Below, one piece after another: positions 45,324-53,741 of a DNA stretch of 62,730 nt (the first letter of the stretch is position 1; each line of letters begins with the position of its first letter). The stretch is from positions 1 to 62,730 of the forward strand of contig NZ_NVEC01000034.1 in NCBI RefSeq assembly GCF_002571225.1, read 5' to 3'. Below the pieces are notes generated by a model. The model was not told the origin of the DNA, did not search any database, and worked only from the letters and a program-made list of their open reading frames with translations. Both the position numbers and the translations under genes were made by a program. Source of the stretch: Bacillus sp. AFS059628. Lineage in GTDB: Bacteria; Bacillota; Bacilli; Bacillales; Bacillaceae_G.

Positions 45324-45354
45324 AGGCTTTCCTACGCAGTAGGAAAGCCTTTTC
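45324..45354 (+). terminator. TPP riboswitch terminator (transporter)
   Basis: AGGCTTTCCTAC-GCA-GTAGGAAAGCCT followed by TTTCTTG. Confidence 0.92.
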
Positions 45355-45391
45355 TTGTTTTAATATTTCATTTTATAAGGGGGATTTTACT

Positions 45392-45712
45392 ATGTCACAA
45401 CAAGTTACAATTTCATTTTCAGTAGTACCACAAGCGAAGAACAAAGATGTGTATTCTGTTGTTGATAAAGCAATTGAGGTTGTACAACAATCGGGAGTTC
45501 GTTATGAAGTAGGGGCAATGGAAACAACGCTGGAAGGAGAATTAGATGTACTTCTTGATGTCATTAAACGTGCACAACAAGCATGTGTGGATGCTGGAGC
45601 AGAAGAAGTAATTACTTCTATTAAAATCCACTATCGTCCAAGCACTGGTGTAACGATAGATGAAAAAGTTTGGAAGTACCGTGATGAATATGCAAAACCA
45701 GAAGCAATCTAA
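45392..45712 (+). CDS. Thiamine-binding protein, MTH1187/YqgV family
   Basis: 106 aa with a ferredoxin-like beta-alpha-beta fold of the MTH1187/YqgV (DUF77) family: QVTISFSVVPQ first strand, SVVDKAIEVVQQSGV helix, YEVGAMETTLEGELD strands and the C-terminal KIHYRPSTGVTIDEK. Members bind thiamine or HMP in the cytosol. It is the first gene behind the TPP riboswitch and overlaps the permease gene by 29 nt, so it is part of the precursor-uptake operon, perhaps as a cytosolic ligand sensor or chaperone. Confidence 0.9.
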   Translation: MSQQVTISFSVVPQAKNKDVYSVVDKAIEVVQQSGVRYEVGAMETTLEGELDVLLDVIKRAQQACVDAGAEEVITSIKIHYRPSTGVTIDEKVWKYRDEYAKPEAI

Positions 45713-46457
45713 ACTAATTACAACAATTTGGCTTATCCTTCTCATTGCGATATGGGAAGGATCTGTTTCATTATTTAAAATTGAACCTTGGATTTTACCG
45801 AAGCCTTCAGCCATTGTTCAAGAATTAATTGGAATGAAAGATTTACTATTACCAAATACGATACAAACGCTGCAAGAGGTTATAATTGGACTGTTCTTTG
45901 CGATTTTAATTGGAACAAGTATTGCAATTATTATGGATGTTATCCCTTTATTTCGTATTTTAATAAATCCGTTGCTTGTTATTTCACAGACAATTCCAAT
46001 CGTTGTACTTGCACCGTTATTTATTATTTGGTTTGGATATGGAATGCTACCGAAAGTAATGGTAGTCATACTCGTTTGTTTCTTTCCGATTGCGCTTAGC
46101 ATTTTAGAAGGTTTTCAAACGGTAGATAAAAATATGTTGAAGTTGTTGCAAACGATGAAGGCAACGAAATGGCAAGTTTATCAGAAAGTAAAGTTTCCAG
46201 CAGTGCTTCCATACTTTTTCTCAGGGCTAAAAATTGCAGTTACATATAGCGTAATGGGAGCGATTATTGGAGAATGGCTCGGTGCCAGTGAAGGATTAGG
46301 AGTTATGCTTACGAGGGCTACGAAATCCTTTTTAACAGCCCGAGTATTTGGTGTTGCAGCAATTATTGTTATCGTGACATTATGTCTGTATTTTATCGTG
46401 GAGTTTATGGCAAGAATAACAGCACCATGGATATATAGAAAGGACGGCAGAAAATGA
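45684..46457 (+). CDS. thiX: Thiamine-precursor ABC transporter permease (ThiX type)
   Basis: 257 aa from ATG 45684; GGAAG lies 7 nt upstream, within the 3' end of the preceding gene. SsuC/TauC-type permease with six spans and the EAA-like loop LLQTMKATKWQVYQKVKFPAVLP (split, about 146-168). It forms the channel for a pyrimidine precursor such as HMP or formylaminopyrimidine. It overlaps the next gene by 4 nt. Confidence 0.9.
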   Translation: MNMQNQKQSKLITTIWLILLIAIWEGSVSLFKIEPWILPKPSAIVQELIGMKDLLLPNTIQTLQEVIIGLFFAILIGTSIAIIMDVIPLFRILINPLLVISQTIPIVVLAPLFIIWFGYGMLPKVMVVILVCFFPIALSILEGFQTVDKNMLKLLQTMKATKWQVYQKVKFPAVLPYFFSGLKIAVTYSVMGAIIGEWLGASEGLGVMLTRATKSFLTARVFGVAAIIVIVTLCLYFIVEFMARITAPWIYRKDGRK

Positions 46458-47452
46458 AAAAAGGTTTAAAAGTTATGTTGGCTGCCTTATTAGCGGTAGG
46501 TGTGGTTGGATGTAATCCGGCCAAGAAAGAAGAAAGTGCAAGTAAAGATCAAAAAGTAAAAGTAGTATTAGATTGGTTTCCGAATACGAATCATACTGGC
46601 TTATATGTAGCGCAAGCGAAAGATTATTATAAAAAACAAGGATTAGATGTAGAAATTATTCAGCCTGGTGATAATGTGACAGCGGAGCAAATGATAGCTT
46701 CAGGAAAAGCTGACTTCGCAATAAGCGCACAAGAAAATGTAACGCTGGCTCGTGTGGAAGGTATTCCTGTTGTGTCTGTAGGAGCGATTATTCAGCATAA
46801 CACTTCAGCTTTTGCATCGCTTAAGAAAGATAACATGACTTCACCGAAAGATTTTGAAGGCAAACGTTACGGAGGCTGGGGAGGACCAGCAGAAGAAGCT
46901 ACATTAAAGACAATTATGGAGAAAAATCAAGCTGATTTTAATAAAGTTGAAAAAATCATCTTAGGACAAACAGATTTCTTTAAATCAATCGGTCGAGATG
47001 CAGACTTTGAATGGATTTATTACGGATGGGATGGAATTGAAGCGAAGCGCCAAGGAAAAGAGTTAAATACGATTATGGTGAAAGACCTAGATCCAGCGCT
47101 TGATTTCTATAGTCCTGTTATGATTACGAGTGAAAAACATACGAAACAAGATAAAGACTTTGTGAAAAAATTTATGAGTGCAACGACAGAAGGTTATAAC
47201 TTTGCAATTAAAGAACCGAAAGAAGCTGCTGATATTTTAATTAAAGCTGTTCCAGATGTAAATAAAGACTTAGTACAAGAAAGTCAAAAGTGGTTAAGTA
47301 CGAAGTATCAAGATGATGCAAAAGCATGGGGAGTACAGAAGGAAGAAGTTTGGACGAATTACATGAATTTCTTATATGATAACAAAGTTATTAAGAAGAA
47401 AATTGATGTGAAAGATGCCTTTACAAATGAGTTCCTTCCAAGCGAAAAATGA
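46454..47452 (+). CDS. thiY: HMP/formylaminopyrimidine-binding lipoprotein ThiY
   Basis: 332-aa NMT1/THI5-like binding protein. The lipoprotein signal ends VGVVGC with Cys20. Mature motifs LDWFPNTNHTGLYVAQ (about 41-56), SAQENVTLAR and the GGWGGPAEEATL loop (about 139-150) are those of ThiY, which in Bacillus binds N-formyl-4-amino-5-aminomethyl-2-methylpyrimidine, a thiamine breakdown product. It is in the same operon as ThiX and ThiZ, coupled by ATGA overlaps on both sides. Confidence 0.92.
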   Translation: MKKGLKVMLAALLAVGVVGCNPAKKEESASKDQKVKVVLDWFPNTNHTGLYVAQAKDYYKKQGLDVEIIQPGDNVTAEQMIASGKADFAISAQENVTLARVEGIPVVSVGAIIQHNTSAFASLKKDNMTSPKDFEGKRYGGWGGPAEEATLKTIMEKNQADFNKVEKIILGQTDFFKSIGRDADFEWIYYGWDGIEAKRQGKELNTIMVKDLDPALDFYSPVMITSEKHTKQDKDFVKKFMSATTEGYNFAIKEPKEAADILIKAVPDVNKDLVQESQKWLSTKYQDDAKAWGVQKEEVWTNYMNFLYDNKVIKKKIDVKDAFTNEFLPSEK

Positions 47453-48198
47453 GCGGATTACAAATAAAAGATATTGTAAAATCTTTCGATGGAAAGAATG
47501 TATTAGCAAATATTAGTGCTTCTATACAAGAAGGAGAGTTTGTTTCCTTTGTAGGACCGAGTGGTTGCGGGAAAAGCACATTATTAAATATGATTGCAAA
47601 TGTTGAAAATCCAACAAGCGGGAATGTAACGTATAAGGATAAGCACGTACAAGAGCAAGATGTCGTAAGTTATATGCCCCAACAAGATTTATTACTACCG
47701 TGGCGATCAGCTTTGCAAAATATAGTGCTGCCATTGGAAATCGAAGGGAAACCGAAAAAACAAAGGCTCACAGAAGGAATGGAAGCATTAAAGCAGTTTC
47801 AGCTAGATGAATATGCAGACCATTATCCAGATGAATTGTCTGGTGGTATGCGCCAAAGGATTAGTTTTCTGCGCACATATTTATGTGAAAAACCAATTAT
47901 GCTACTTGATGAGCCTTTTGGAAAATTAGATGCCTTTACAAAAATGGAAGTACATAGCTGGCTTTTGAACTCTTGGTATCAAGAGAAGCAAACAATTGTT
48001 ATGGTTACACATGACTTAGATGAGGCAATCTTGCTTTCGGATCGCGTATTTATTTTATCTCAAAGACCAGCATCGATAGTTGGTGAGGTACAAGTGAAAT
48101 TACCTAGACCACGAACGATGGATATGTTAACATCACTGGAGTTAAAGAAGGATAAGGAAGAAATTCTGAGGGTATTAGCTCCTTATATGAAAAAATAG
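47449..48198 (+). CDS. thiZ: Thiamine-precursor ABC transporter ATPase (ThiZ type)
   Basis: 249-aa ATPase: Walker A GPSGCGKST (about 36-44), Q-loop MPQQDLLLPW, signature LSGGMRQR (about 128-135), Walker B IMLLDEPFGKLD and H-loop VTHDLDE. It follows the SsuB/TauB pattern, matching the permease. It closes the riboswitch-controlled operon and is followed by a terminator. Confidence 0.93.
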   Translation: MSGLQIKDIVKSFDGKNVLANISASIQEGEFVSFVGPSGCGKSTLLNMIANVENPTSGNVTYKDKHVQEQDVVSYMPQQDLLLPWRSALQNIVLPLEIEGKPKKQRLTEGMEALKQFQLDEYADHYPDELSGGMRQRISFLRTYLCEKPIMLLDEPFGKLDAFTKMEVHSWLLNSWYQEKQTIVMVTHDLDEAILLSDRVFILSQRPASIVGEVQVKLPRPRTMDMLTSLELKKDKEEILRVLAPYMKK

Positions 48199-48201
48199 AA
48201 A

Positions 48202-48249
48202 AAGTCTTTTAACAGTTTTTGGTATAATTACTGTTAAGAGGCTTTTTTT
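48202..48249 (+). terminator. Terminator after thiZ
   Basis: AAGTCTTTTAACAG paired with CTGTTAAGAGGCTT, then TTTTT. Confidence 0.85.
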
Positions 48250-48263
48250 ATAGGGGGAGAAAG

Positions 48264-49037
48264 ATGAAATCTATAGAGCAAATAGTTGATTCGTTAACAG
48301 CTGATAATCTTGAAGAAGGAAAGTCCTTATTAAAAAATTATATTTTATTAATGAAGTATGGTATGGAACATCATGAATTAAAAGAAGAAGAAATGATAGA
48401 AGTTTTAAAGTGGGTTCAAGGCCGGGATCAATTGAGAAAAGATGTTCCAGAATTATGTGATTTACATTTAGTTAAAAAGTTTCAAGCGTTATTAGATGAA
48501 TTTATTCATTCTATAATTACAAATGGTTATGTGGAAGATGCGGTAGAAATTCTAGAGAGTGTATTAAAAAGTATGGGAGCAGTCGCTCATATTGTAAAAA
48601 TTATGTTTGTTGGCAAAAGAAAAGTTAATAGAAATTCTTTAGAAATGGTAGAAGAGTTAAAACGAGAGTGCTACAACTTAATGGAAAAGCGTGCTGCTGT
48701 CGGGTTGCATGCTCAAATCTTTCACGTTTTAGGTTTCGTTCATTCGATTCAGTTTGATTTAGAAGAAAGGTCACAGGAACATGGGCGAAGTGTAATAGGA
48801 TTTTTAACAGATTTTAAAACGAATGAATTGAAGTCTGTGCAACAATTTCAAACTGAAGATCATATCCCAGAAGTGAAAAATATAGTGAGTAAAGAGTATG
48901 GGATAGAATTACAAAGAAGAATTTATATGTGGAAATCGTTAACAATTATCTTTACAAGTCCATATGCATTAGAAAAGATGTATAAAGAAATTTATGCAGA
49001 GAACGATAAAACGGAGAAGGAACAAAAAGAACAATAG
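48264..49037 (+). CDS. Uncharacterised helical protein, 257 aa
   Basis: No family recognised. It is hydrophilic and predicted almost entirely helical, without signal peptide or membrane segment, ending in a Lys/Glu-rich tail (DKTEKEQKEQ). The RBS GGGGGAG precedes the ATG. It sits between the thiZ terminator and the ABC-F leader. The gene is a single unit in good Bacillus codon style, so it is likely real, but nothing in the sequence fixes its role. Confidence 0.8.
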   Translation: MKSIEQIVDSLTADNLEEGKSLLKNYILLMKYGMEHHELKEEEMIEVLKWVQGRDQLRKDVPELCDLHLVKKFQALLDEFIHSIITNGYVEDAVEILESVLKSMGAVAHIVKIMFVGKRKVNRNSLEMVEELKRECYNLMEKRAAVGLHAQIFHVLGFVHSIQFDLEERSQEHGRSVIGFLTDFKTNELKSVQQFQTEDHIPEVKNIVSKEYGIELQRRIYMWKSLTIIFTSPYALEKMYKEIYAENDKTEKEQKEQ

Positions 49038-49104
49038 AGAATAGAATATAAAAGAGTAGTTTATACTCTTAATATAACAAATGTTAAAGGAGTGAAAGGA
49101 TAAA

Positions 49105-49143
49105 ATGACTTTATCAACTGTTCTTCAAATGGTTTTAGCTTGA
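49105..49143 (+). CDS. Leader peptide of ABC-F gene
   Basis: 12-codon ORF encoding MTLSTVLQMVLA, with AAAGGAG and AAAGGA sites just upstream. Its 3' end (GTT TTA GCT TGA) forms the 5' arm of a stem whose partner is at 49175-49182. The layout matches regulatory leaders of antibiotic-responsive ABC-F and erm genes, in which a stalled ribosome changes RNA folding. Too short for normal gene finding. Confidence 0.7.
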   Translation: MTLSTVLQMVLA

Positions 49144-49263
49144 TAAGGGAGAAGTCTGCCCATTTTTAACGATTAAGCTAAATTGAAGACAGCAGGTAAA
49201 GAACCTTAATCCTTTTTTACGATAATATGTAATGGGTAAGGTGTATTCACCTTACCCATTTTT
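49134..49263 (+). promoter_or_regulatory. Transcription attenuator of ABC-F gene
   Basis: Stem A: TTTAGCTT (49134-49141) pairs perfectly with AAGCTAAA (49175-49182) and encloses GCCCATT (49158-49164). CCCATT (49159-49164) can pair with AATGGG (49231-49236), the 5' end of the terminator AATGGGTAAGGTG-TATT-CACCTTACCCATT (49231-49260) plus T run. Ribosome stalling on the leader would open stem A, release CCCATT and disrupt the terminator. Confidence 0.7.
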
Positions 49264-49342
49264 TATATGCACAATTAAATAAGGCGTTATACTGTTGCTT
49301 TCTCTATTTAGCTTATGAACCATAAGTAAAGGAGAGAAAAAC

Positions 49343-50887
49343 ATGAGTATATTAACAGTAGAAAATTTAAGTCATTCGTATGGTGAGAAGACCATTTTAT
49401 ATAATGCGTGTTTCCGACTATTAAAGGGTGAGCATGTTGGGTTAGTAGGTCAAAATGGAATTGGAAAATCAACATTGTTAAAAATTTTAACAGGAGAACT
49501 TATACATGATGATGGGAACATTGAGTGGTTTCCGCATGTGAAGGTAGGTTTCTTACAGCAGCATATGGATTTACAAGAGGGAATCACAGTTGAAGGATAT
49601 TTACAAAGCGCATTTTCGGATTTGTATACGATTGAATGCGAAATGTTAAAAATTGCAGAAGAAATGGATGGAGCAGAAGAAATAGAAAAACTGTTAGTAA
49701 GGTATGGAGAATTACAAACTATATTGGAAAGTTCTAATTTCTATCAAATTCATACAGAAATTGATGAAGTAGCAATCGGTTTAGGTTTACTTGAAATAGG
49801 TTTGAAAAAGGATGTTTCACAGTTAAGCGGAGGACAACGAACAAAGTTATTACTTGGGAAGCTCCTTTTAGAAAAAGCTGATATTTTATTGCTAGATGAG
49901 CCAACAAACTATTTAGATACAGCTCATATAGAATGGTTGCAATCGTATTTGAGATTGTATGAAAAAGCTTATGTGATTATTTCTCATAATGAAGTATTTT
50001 TAAACAGTATTACAAATATTATTTATCATCTAGAAGGAGGGAAAGTGAAGCGATACGTAGGGAATTATGAACAGTTTATGCAAAGTTACCAAGTGCAAAA
50101 GAAACAATTACAATCGGCGTATGTGAAACAACAAAAAGAAATCTCTCAGTTAGAAACATTTATTCAAAAAAATAAAATTCGAAAAGCGAAACAGGCTAAA
50201 AGCCGAGAGAAAGTATTGGAGAAAATGCAGAGGGTTGAAAAGGTTAATCCTGTAACTCGATCACGTTTTGATTTCAATGTTTATGAGGAGCCAGTGAGTC
50301 GTATACTACAAGCTGAGAAACTAAGGATAGGTTATAGTGATCCGTTATGTCCAGAGTTGAATTTACAAGTGAAAAAAGGAGAAAAGATAGCGATTGTTGG
50401 TCATAATGGAATTGGAAAAACGACGATGTTAAAAACGTTATTAGGCCAAATAAAACCGCTAAGTGGTTCAATTTCTATTGGAGAACGAGTAAATCCTGCT
50501 TATTTTGCCCAGGAAGAGTTTGCTTCAGAAATAACAACATTAGAGAAAATTTGGGCAGAACGACCAGATATGACAAAGAAAGAAGTGCGCCAAGCATTAG
50601 CGAAGTGTGGATTAAAAGAAGAACACGTATTAAAACCGATTCGTTTATTAAGCGGCGGGGAACAAACGAAAGTACGTTTATGCGAACTGATTGTAACGAA
50701 AAGCAATGTTTTAATTTTAGATGAACCAACTAATCATTTGGATATAGAAACAAAGAAGTCTTTACAAGAAGCGTTACAACAATATAAAGGAACAGTTTTA
50801 CTTGTCTCACATGAGCCTTCTTTCTATGAAGCGTGGATAACAAAAGTATGGAATATAGAAGAATGGAACGCTGAAAAATATGAATAA
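49343..50887 (+). CDS. ABC-F family ATPase, probable ribosome protection/antibiotic resistance
   Basis: 514 aa with two ABC domains and no membrane span. Walker A GQNGIGKST (about 37-45) and GHNGIGKTT (about 353-361); signatures LSGGQRTK and LSGGEQTK; Walker B DEPTNYLD and DEPTNHLD. The charged interdomain linker (about 245-310, rich in Lys/Gln) is the segment that reaches the peptidyl transferase centre in ABC-F proteins. The inducible leader-attenuator upstream is typical of ABC-F proteins that protect ribosomes from lincosamide, pleuromutilin or streptogramin drugs. Subfamily and drug are not assignable by eye. Confidence 0.88.
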   Translation: MSILTVENLSHSYGEKTILYNACFRLLKGEHVGLVGQNGIGKSTLLKILTGELIHDDGNIEWFPHVKVGFLQQHMDLQEGITVEGYLQSAFSDLYTIECEMLKIAEEMDGAEEIEKLLVRYGELQTILESSNFYQIHTEIDEVAIGLGLLEIGLKKDVSQLSGGQRTKLLLGKLLLEKADILLLDEPTNYLDTAHIEWLQSYLRLYEKAYVIISHNEVFLNSITNIIYHLEGGKVKRYVGNYEQFMQSYQVQKKQLQSAYVKQQKEISQLETFIQKNKIRKAKQAKSREKVLEKMQRVEKVNPVTRSRFDFNVYEEPVSRILQAEKLRIGYSDPLCPELNLQVKKGEKIAIVGHNGIGKTTMLKTLLGQIKPLSGSISIGERVNPAYFAQEEFASEITTLEKIWAERPDMTKKEVRQALAKCGLKEEHVLKPIRLLSGGEQTKVRLCELIVTKSNVLILDEPTNHLDIETKKSLQEALQQYKGTVLLVSHEPSFYEAWITKVWNIEEWNAEKYE

Positions 50888-50927
50888 AGAAAAGGCATTA
50901 GCTTGTATAAGCTAATGCCTTTTCTTT
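50887..50927 (+). terminator. Terminator after ABC-F gene
   Basis: 19-bp arms AAAGAAAAGGCATTAGCTT and complement around GTAT. Confidence 0.93.
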
Positions 50928-50973
50928 GTGATTAACATGATTTTCGAGAACTCTTACATGAGAATTGTATGAA

Positions 50974-51013
50974 GAAGCACTCTTATGGTGCGCTTATAAG
51001 CGTGCTTTTTCTT
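50974..51013 (+). terminator. Second hairpin/terminator
   Basis: AAGCAC and an inner CGCTTATAAGCG palindrome, then GTGCTTTTTCTTTT. A possible backup terminator or the end of a short RNA. The interval 51014-51169 shows nothing else. Confidence 0.55.
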
Positions 51014-51169
51014 TTGTTATGTTTATATTTATAATAATACTAGATGCCTTTCCCTAATAGGCGACTATCTTTTTTTATATATGTAGATAGTTTGAAATGG
51101 AATAAAAATAATTCCTATATGTAAAGGATAATGTGATTAGTATAGGAAGACAATAGAAATTAAAGGAAA

Positions 51170-51232
51170 TTCATGTAAAATTCAGATGAACTTCACGCAA
51201 ACTTCATATTGGAAACTAAATATGATTATAAT
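51170..51232 (+). promoter_or_regulatory. Pho-box promoter with no annotated gene downstream
   Basis: Four hexamers TTCATG (51170), TTCAGA (51181), TTCACG (51192) and TTCATA (51203) repeat with exact 11-bp periodicity, as in PhoP boxes (TT[ACT]A[CT]A with 5-bp spacers). The last lies where a -35 would be, 18 bp before TATAAT (51227-51232). Transcription would start near 51239 on the plus strand and run into the 3' end of the chitinase gene in antisense. Confidence 0.65.
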
Positions 51233-51272
51233 AGGTTATTATAATGTTCATTTGTGATTTTTCATAAAATTA

Positions 51273-51318
51273 AAAGTTTGAATTTAGGATAGAGTACTTA
51301 AACCTAAATTCAAACTTT
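51273..51318 (-). terminator. Terminator of chitinase gene
   Basis: Perfect 16-bp stem AAAGTTTGAATTTAGG with its complement and a 14-nt loop. On the minus strand it is followed by a T-rich run; on the plus strand it lacks one. Confidence 0.88.
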
Positions 51319-51344
51319 AGTGAAATAATTAATGGAGGTTACGT

Positions 51345-53369
51345 TTAGTTTTCGCTAATGGATACATTTACAAGTTCAGCAGGATTGCCTGTTCCTGCCC
51401 CTCCGATTGTAACGGATCCTCCAGGAGGAATTTCACCATTCCATCCTGCATTCGTAATTACGTAATGATTATTTATTTTACTACTAATTTTAGAATCCCA
51501 AACTTGTGTTAAATTGCCGTTGTAATCAAATTCTAATTTCCAATTTTTAATAGGGGTCGTTCCACTATTTTTAATTACAATCGAGAAGTTGTAACCACTT
51601 CCCCAGTTTGAAGTGACTGAAAAGGTAGCAGTCCCATTTCCATCAGGAGGTGTTGTGTTCGTATCATCTGTTTTTACAAGAATAGAAGTAGGCTGTGATT
51701 TATTCCCAGCAGCATCTTTTGCTATTATTGAAAATGTGTATTCTGTATTAGATTTTAAGTTTTTAATTGTAATGCTATTTGTTGTTGTACTCCATTTCTC
51801 TTCTCCGGCAGTAATTTCATATTCCGTAACTCCTACGTTATCAGTAGATGCAGTCCAATTTAATTGAACGGAGTTTGAATTTTTATTTGTAACAGCAATA
51901 TTTTTTACGTTTGTTGGTGATTCAGTATCTTTTTGAGTAATAGGTCCACCAAGTAGCTCTTTTACTAACGTATCAAGTAATTTAGGTCCACTACAACTAT
52001 ATTTTGGACTTGTACGGCAATCCCCGCTTAGCTCCCAAAACATTGCGCCACTTAAACCCTTTGTTTTTATATAGTCTGTTTTATATTTCATAGATTCGCT
52101 GTCATCATAGCTAATAAAGGTTCCTGTAGTCGCATTATATAAATAAGGTACCTTCGCTACATCGTTCCAATAGCGAACAAAACCATTCTTATTAACATAA
52201 TTAGCTGCTAAATCACCATAATCGTACACACCTGTGTCACCGGTAGAATAATCATCCCAAGTACCTTTAGAAGCGAGTTTTCCATCACTACCTGGTTTAC
52301 AAGGTTGGTATTGTCCGTTATTTTCTTTTCCGCAACTTTTCCATCCACGCCCGTAAAAAGGTACGCCTAATACGAGTTTATCTGCTGGAACACCTTCATT
52401 TGTATAAATATCTATTGCACCATCTACGTAAAAATTCGTATCCGCAGCTGGGTCATTTGGGTCTTTGTATAGAGCTGCATTATGGTTAGAAGTAGCTTCC
52501 CATCCACCGTGGAAATCATATGTCATAATATTAATCCAATCCAGTATTTGAGAGATTTTCTTTAGCTCTGTATGATCCGCATAACGTTGGCTTGCACCTG
52601 ACGCGATTGTTAGTAAATATTGTTTCCCATCTTCTGCAGTAGCTTTCGTTAATGCATTTCGAACATCTTGAAGGAGTAGGGTGAAGTTTTGCTTATCTTC
52701 AGGACGGTAACTACCACCAGGAATCGTCTCAACGCCCGGGTATTCCCAATCTAAATCAACACCGTCAAATCCATATTCGCGAAGAAAAGCAACTGTGGAT
52801 TCAGCGAATACTTTTCTTGTTTTTTCATCAGCGGCCATATCAGAAAAGCGGTTAGACCAAGTCCAGCCACCAACGGAAATAATTGTTTTTAAGTGAGGAT
52901 ACTTAGCTTTTAATCGTTTCAGTTCTCCAAAATTTCCACAGCGGGCGTATTTATCACAATCTTCCCAAGTTGTACCTGATCCCGGATAAGATTTTGTGAC
53001 ATCAGCCCATGGTTCACCGAGTACGAGAGTACCATTAGGAACCTCTTTATTTTGCAGTGGTACACCAGATTCTTTACAGTTCCACGTTTGTTTATTTGGA
53101 TTATCGGGGTGAGTAGAAGGGTTTCCATGTTTTCCATTCCAGCAAATATCAGCGAAAGCATAGTTTAAATGAGTTAGCTTTGATGCATCAATGTCTGCAA
53201 CTTGATAATTACGCCCGTAAATGCCCCAAGAAGGAAAATACCCAACAATTTTTTGACCTTGCTTTGGTGAATCTGCTAATGCGAAATTTGGATTAATAAA
53301 GTTTGTGAGAAAAAGAGGTAAGAAGAGTAGTAGGGATAGTAATAGCAGCGTGAATTTTTTTGATCTCAT
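51345..53369 (-). CDS. Secreted chitinase (GH18, FnIII, cellulose/chitin-binding CBM2-type)
   Basis: 674 aa from the ATG at 53369, which is 8 nt after AAAGGAG; upstream in-frame codons overlap that site. A signal peptide (about 1-32, ending NFALA) is followed by a GH18 barrel (about 40-480) with the catalytic DGVDLDWEYPG motif, a fibronectin type III domain (about 485-570) and a C-terminal Trp-containing carbohydrate-binding domain (about 580-674; NWGSGYNFSIVIKN). The sequence is nearly that of the well-known 674-aa B. cereus/thuringiensis chitinase (ChiB/Chi74). It degrades chitin of fungi and insects outside the cell. A cre-like site and an inverted repeat lie upstream. Confidence 0.95.
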   Translation of the reverse strand: MRSKKFTLLLLSLLLFLPLFLTNFINPNFALADSPKQGQKIVGYFPSWGIYGRNYQVADIDASKLTHLNYAFADICWNGKHGNPSTHPDNPNKQTWNCKESGVPLQNKEVPNGTLVLGEPWADVTKSYPGSGTTWEDCDKYARCGNFGELKRLKAKYPHLKTIISVGGWTWSNRFSDMAADEKTRKVFAESTVAFLREYGFDGVDLDWEYPGVETIPGGSYRPEDKQNFTLLLQDVRNALTKATAEDGKQYLLTIASGASQRYADHTELKKISQILDWINIMTYDFHGGWEATSNHNAALYKDPNDPAADTNFYVDGAIDIYTNEGVPADKLVLGVPFYGRGWKSCGKENNGQYQPCKPGSDGKLASKGTWDDYSTGDTGVYDYGDLAANYVNKNGFVRYWNDVAKVPYLYNATTGTFISYDDSESMKYKTDYIKTKGLSGAMFWELSGDCRTSPKYSCSGPKLLDTLVKELLGGPITQKDTESPTNVKNIAVTNKNSNSVQLNWTASTDNVGVTEYEITAGEEKWSTTTNSITIKNLKSNTEYTFSIIAKDAAGNKSQPTSILVKTDDTNTTPPDGNGTATFSVTSNWGSGYNFSIVIKNSGTTPIKNWKLEFDYNGNLTQVWDSKISSKINNHYVITNAGWNGEIPPGGSVTIGGAGTGNPAELVNVSISEN

Positions 53370-53432
53370 AGTCATTTCTCCTTTCAAAATAAAAGATATA
53401 TTTAAAGGCTTACGCCAATAAACCAAAATGAA

Positions 53433-53455
53433 TCTAGACGTATGAAACGTCTAGA
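53433..53455. promoter_or_regulatory. Inverted repeat upstream of chitinase
   Basis: TCTAGACG-TATGAAA-CGTCTAGA, perfect 8-bp arms, 64 bp upstream of the chitinase start. It could be an operator or a leader hairpin controlling induction. Confidence 0.45.
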
Positions 53456-53530
53456 TGAAAATGATCAGACATCACGAAGTCTATACAAGGGAGCTGGGGA
53501 TGATTAAATCGTAGCAAATGTAAGATTTTG

Positions 53531-53544
53531 TGTAAACGCTTTAT
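53531..53544. promoter_or_regulatory. Candidate cre site of chitinase gene
   Basis: TGTAAACGCTTTAT matches the cre consensus TGWAANCGNTNWCA at all but the last two positions. Chitinase genes are commonly repressed by glucose through CcpA. The rest of 53370-53741 shows no gene. Confidence 0.45.
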
Positions 53545-53741
53545 TGGATTCGAAAAGACTTTCTCAATATGAAGTGGCTCTAATACGGATTACACATGAA
53601 AATAAAATATTGATTAGGGAGGAAAAGGCTTCTTGGAATTAAATTTGAGAAAAAATTGTATGAAATCAATTTGTAATAGCGTAGCGAGATGAGAAAATAT
53701 CATGTAAAATAATAGTAAAAATATGTAAAGGAGCGAATGGT

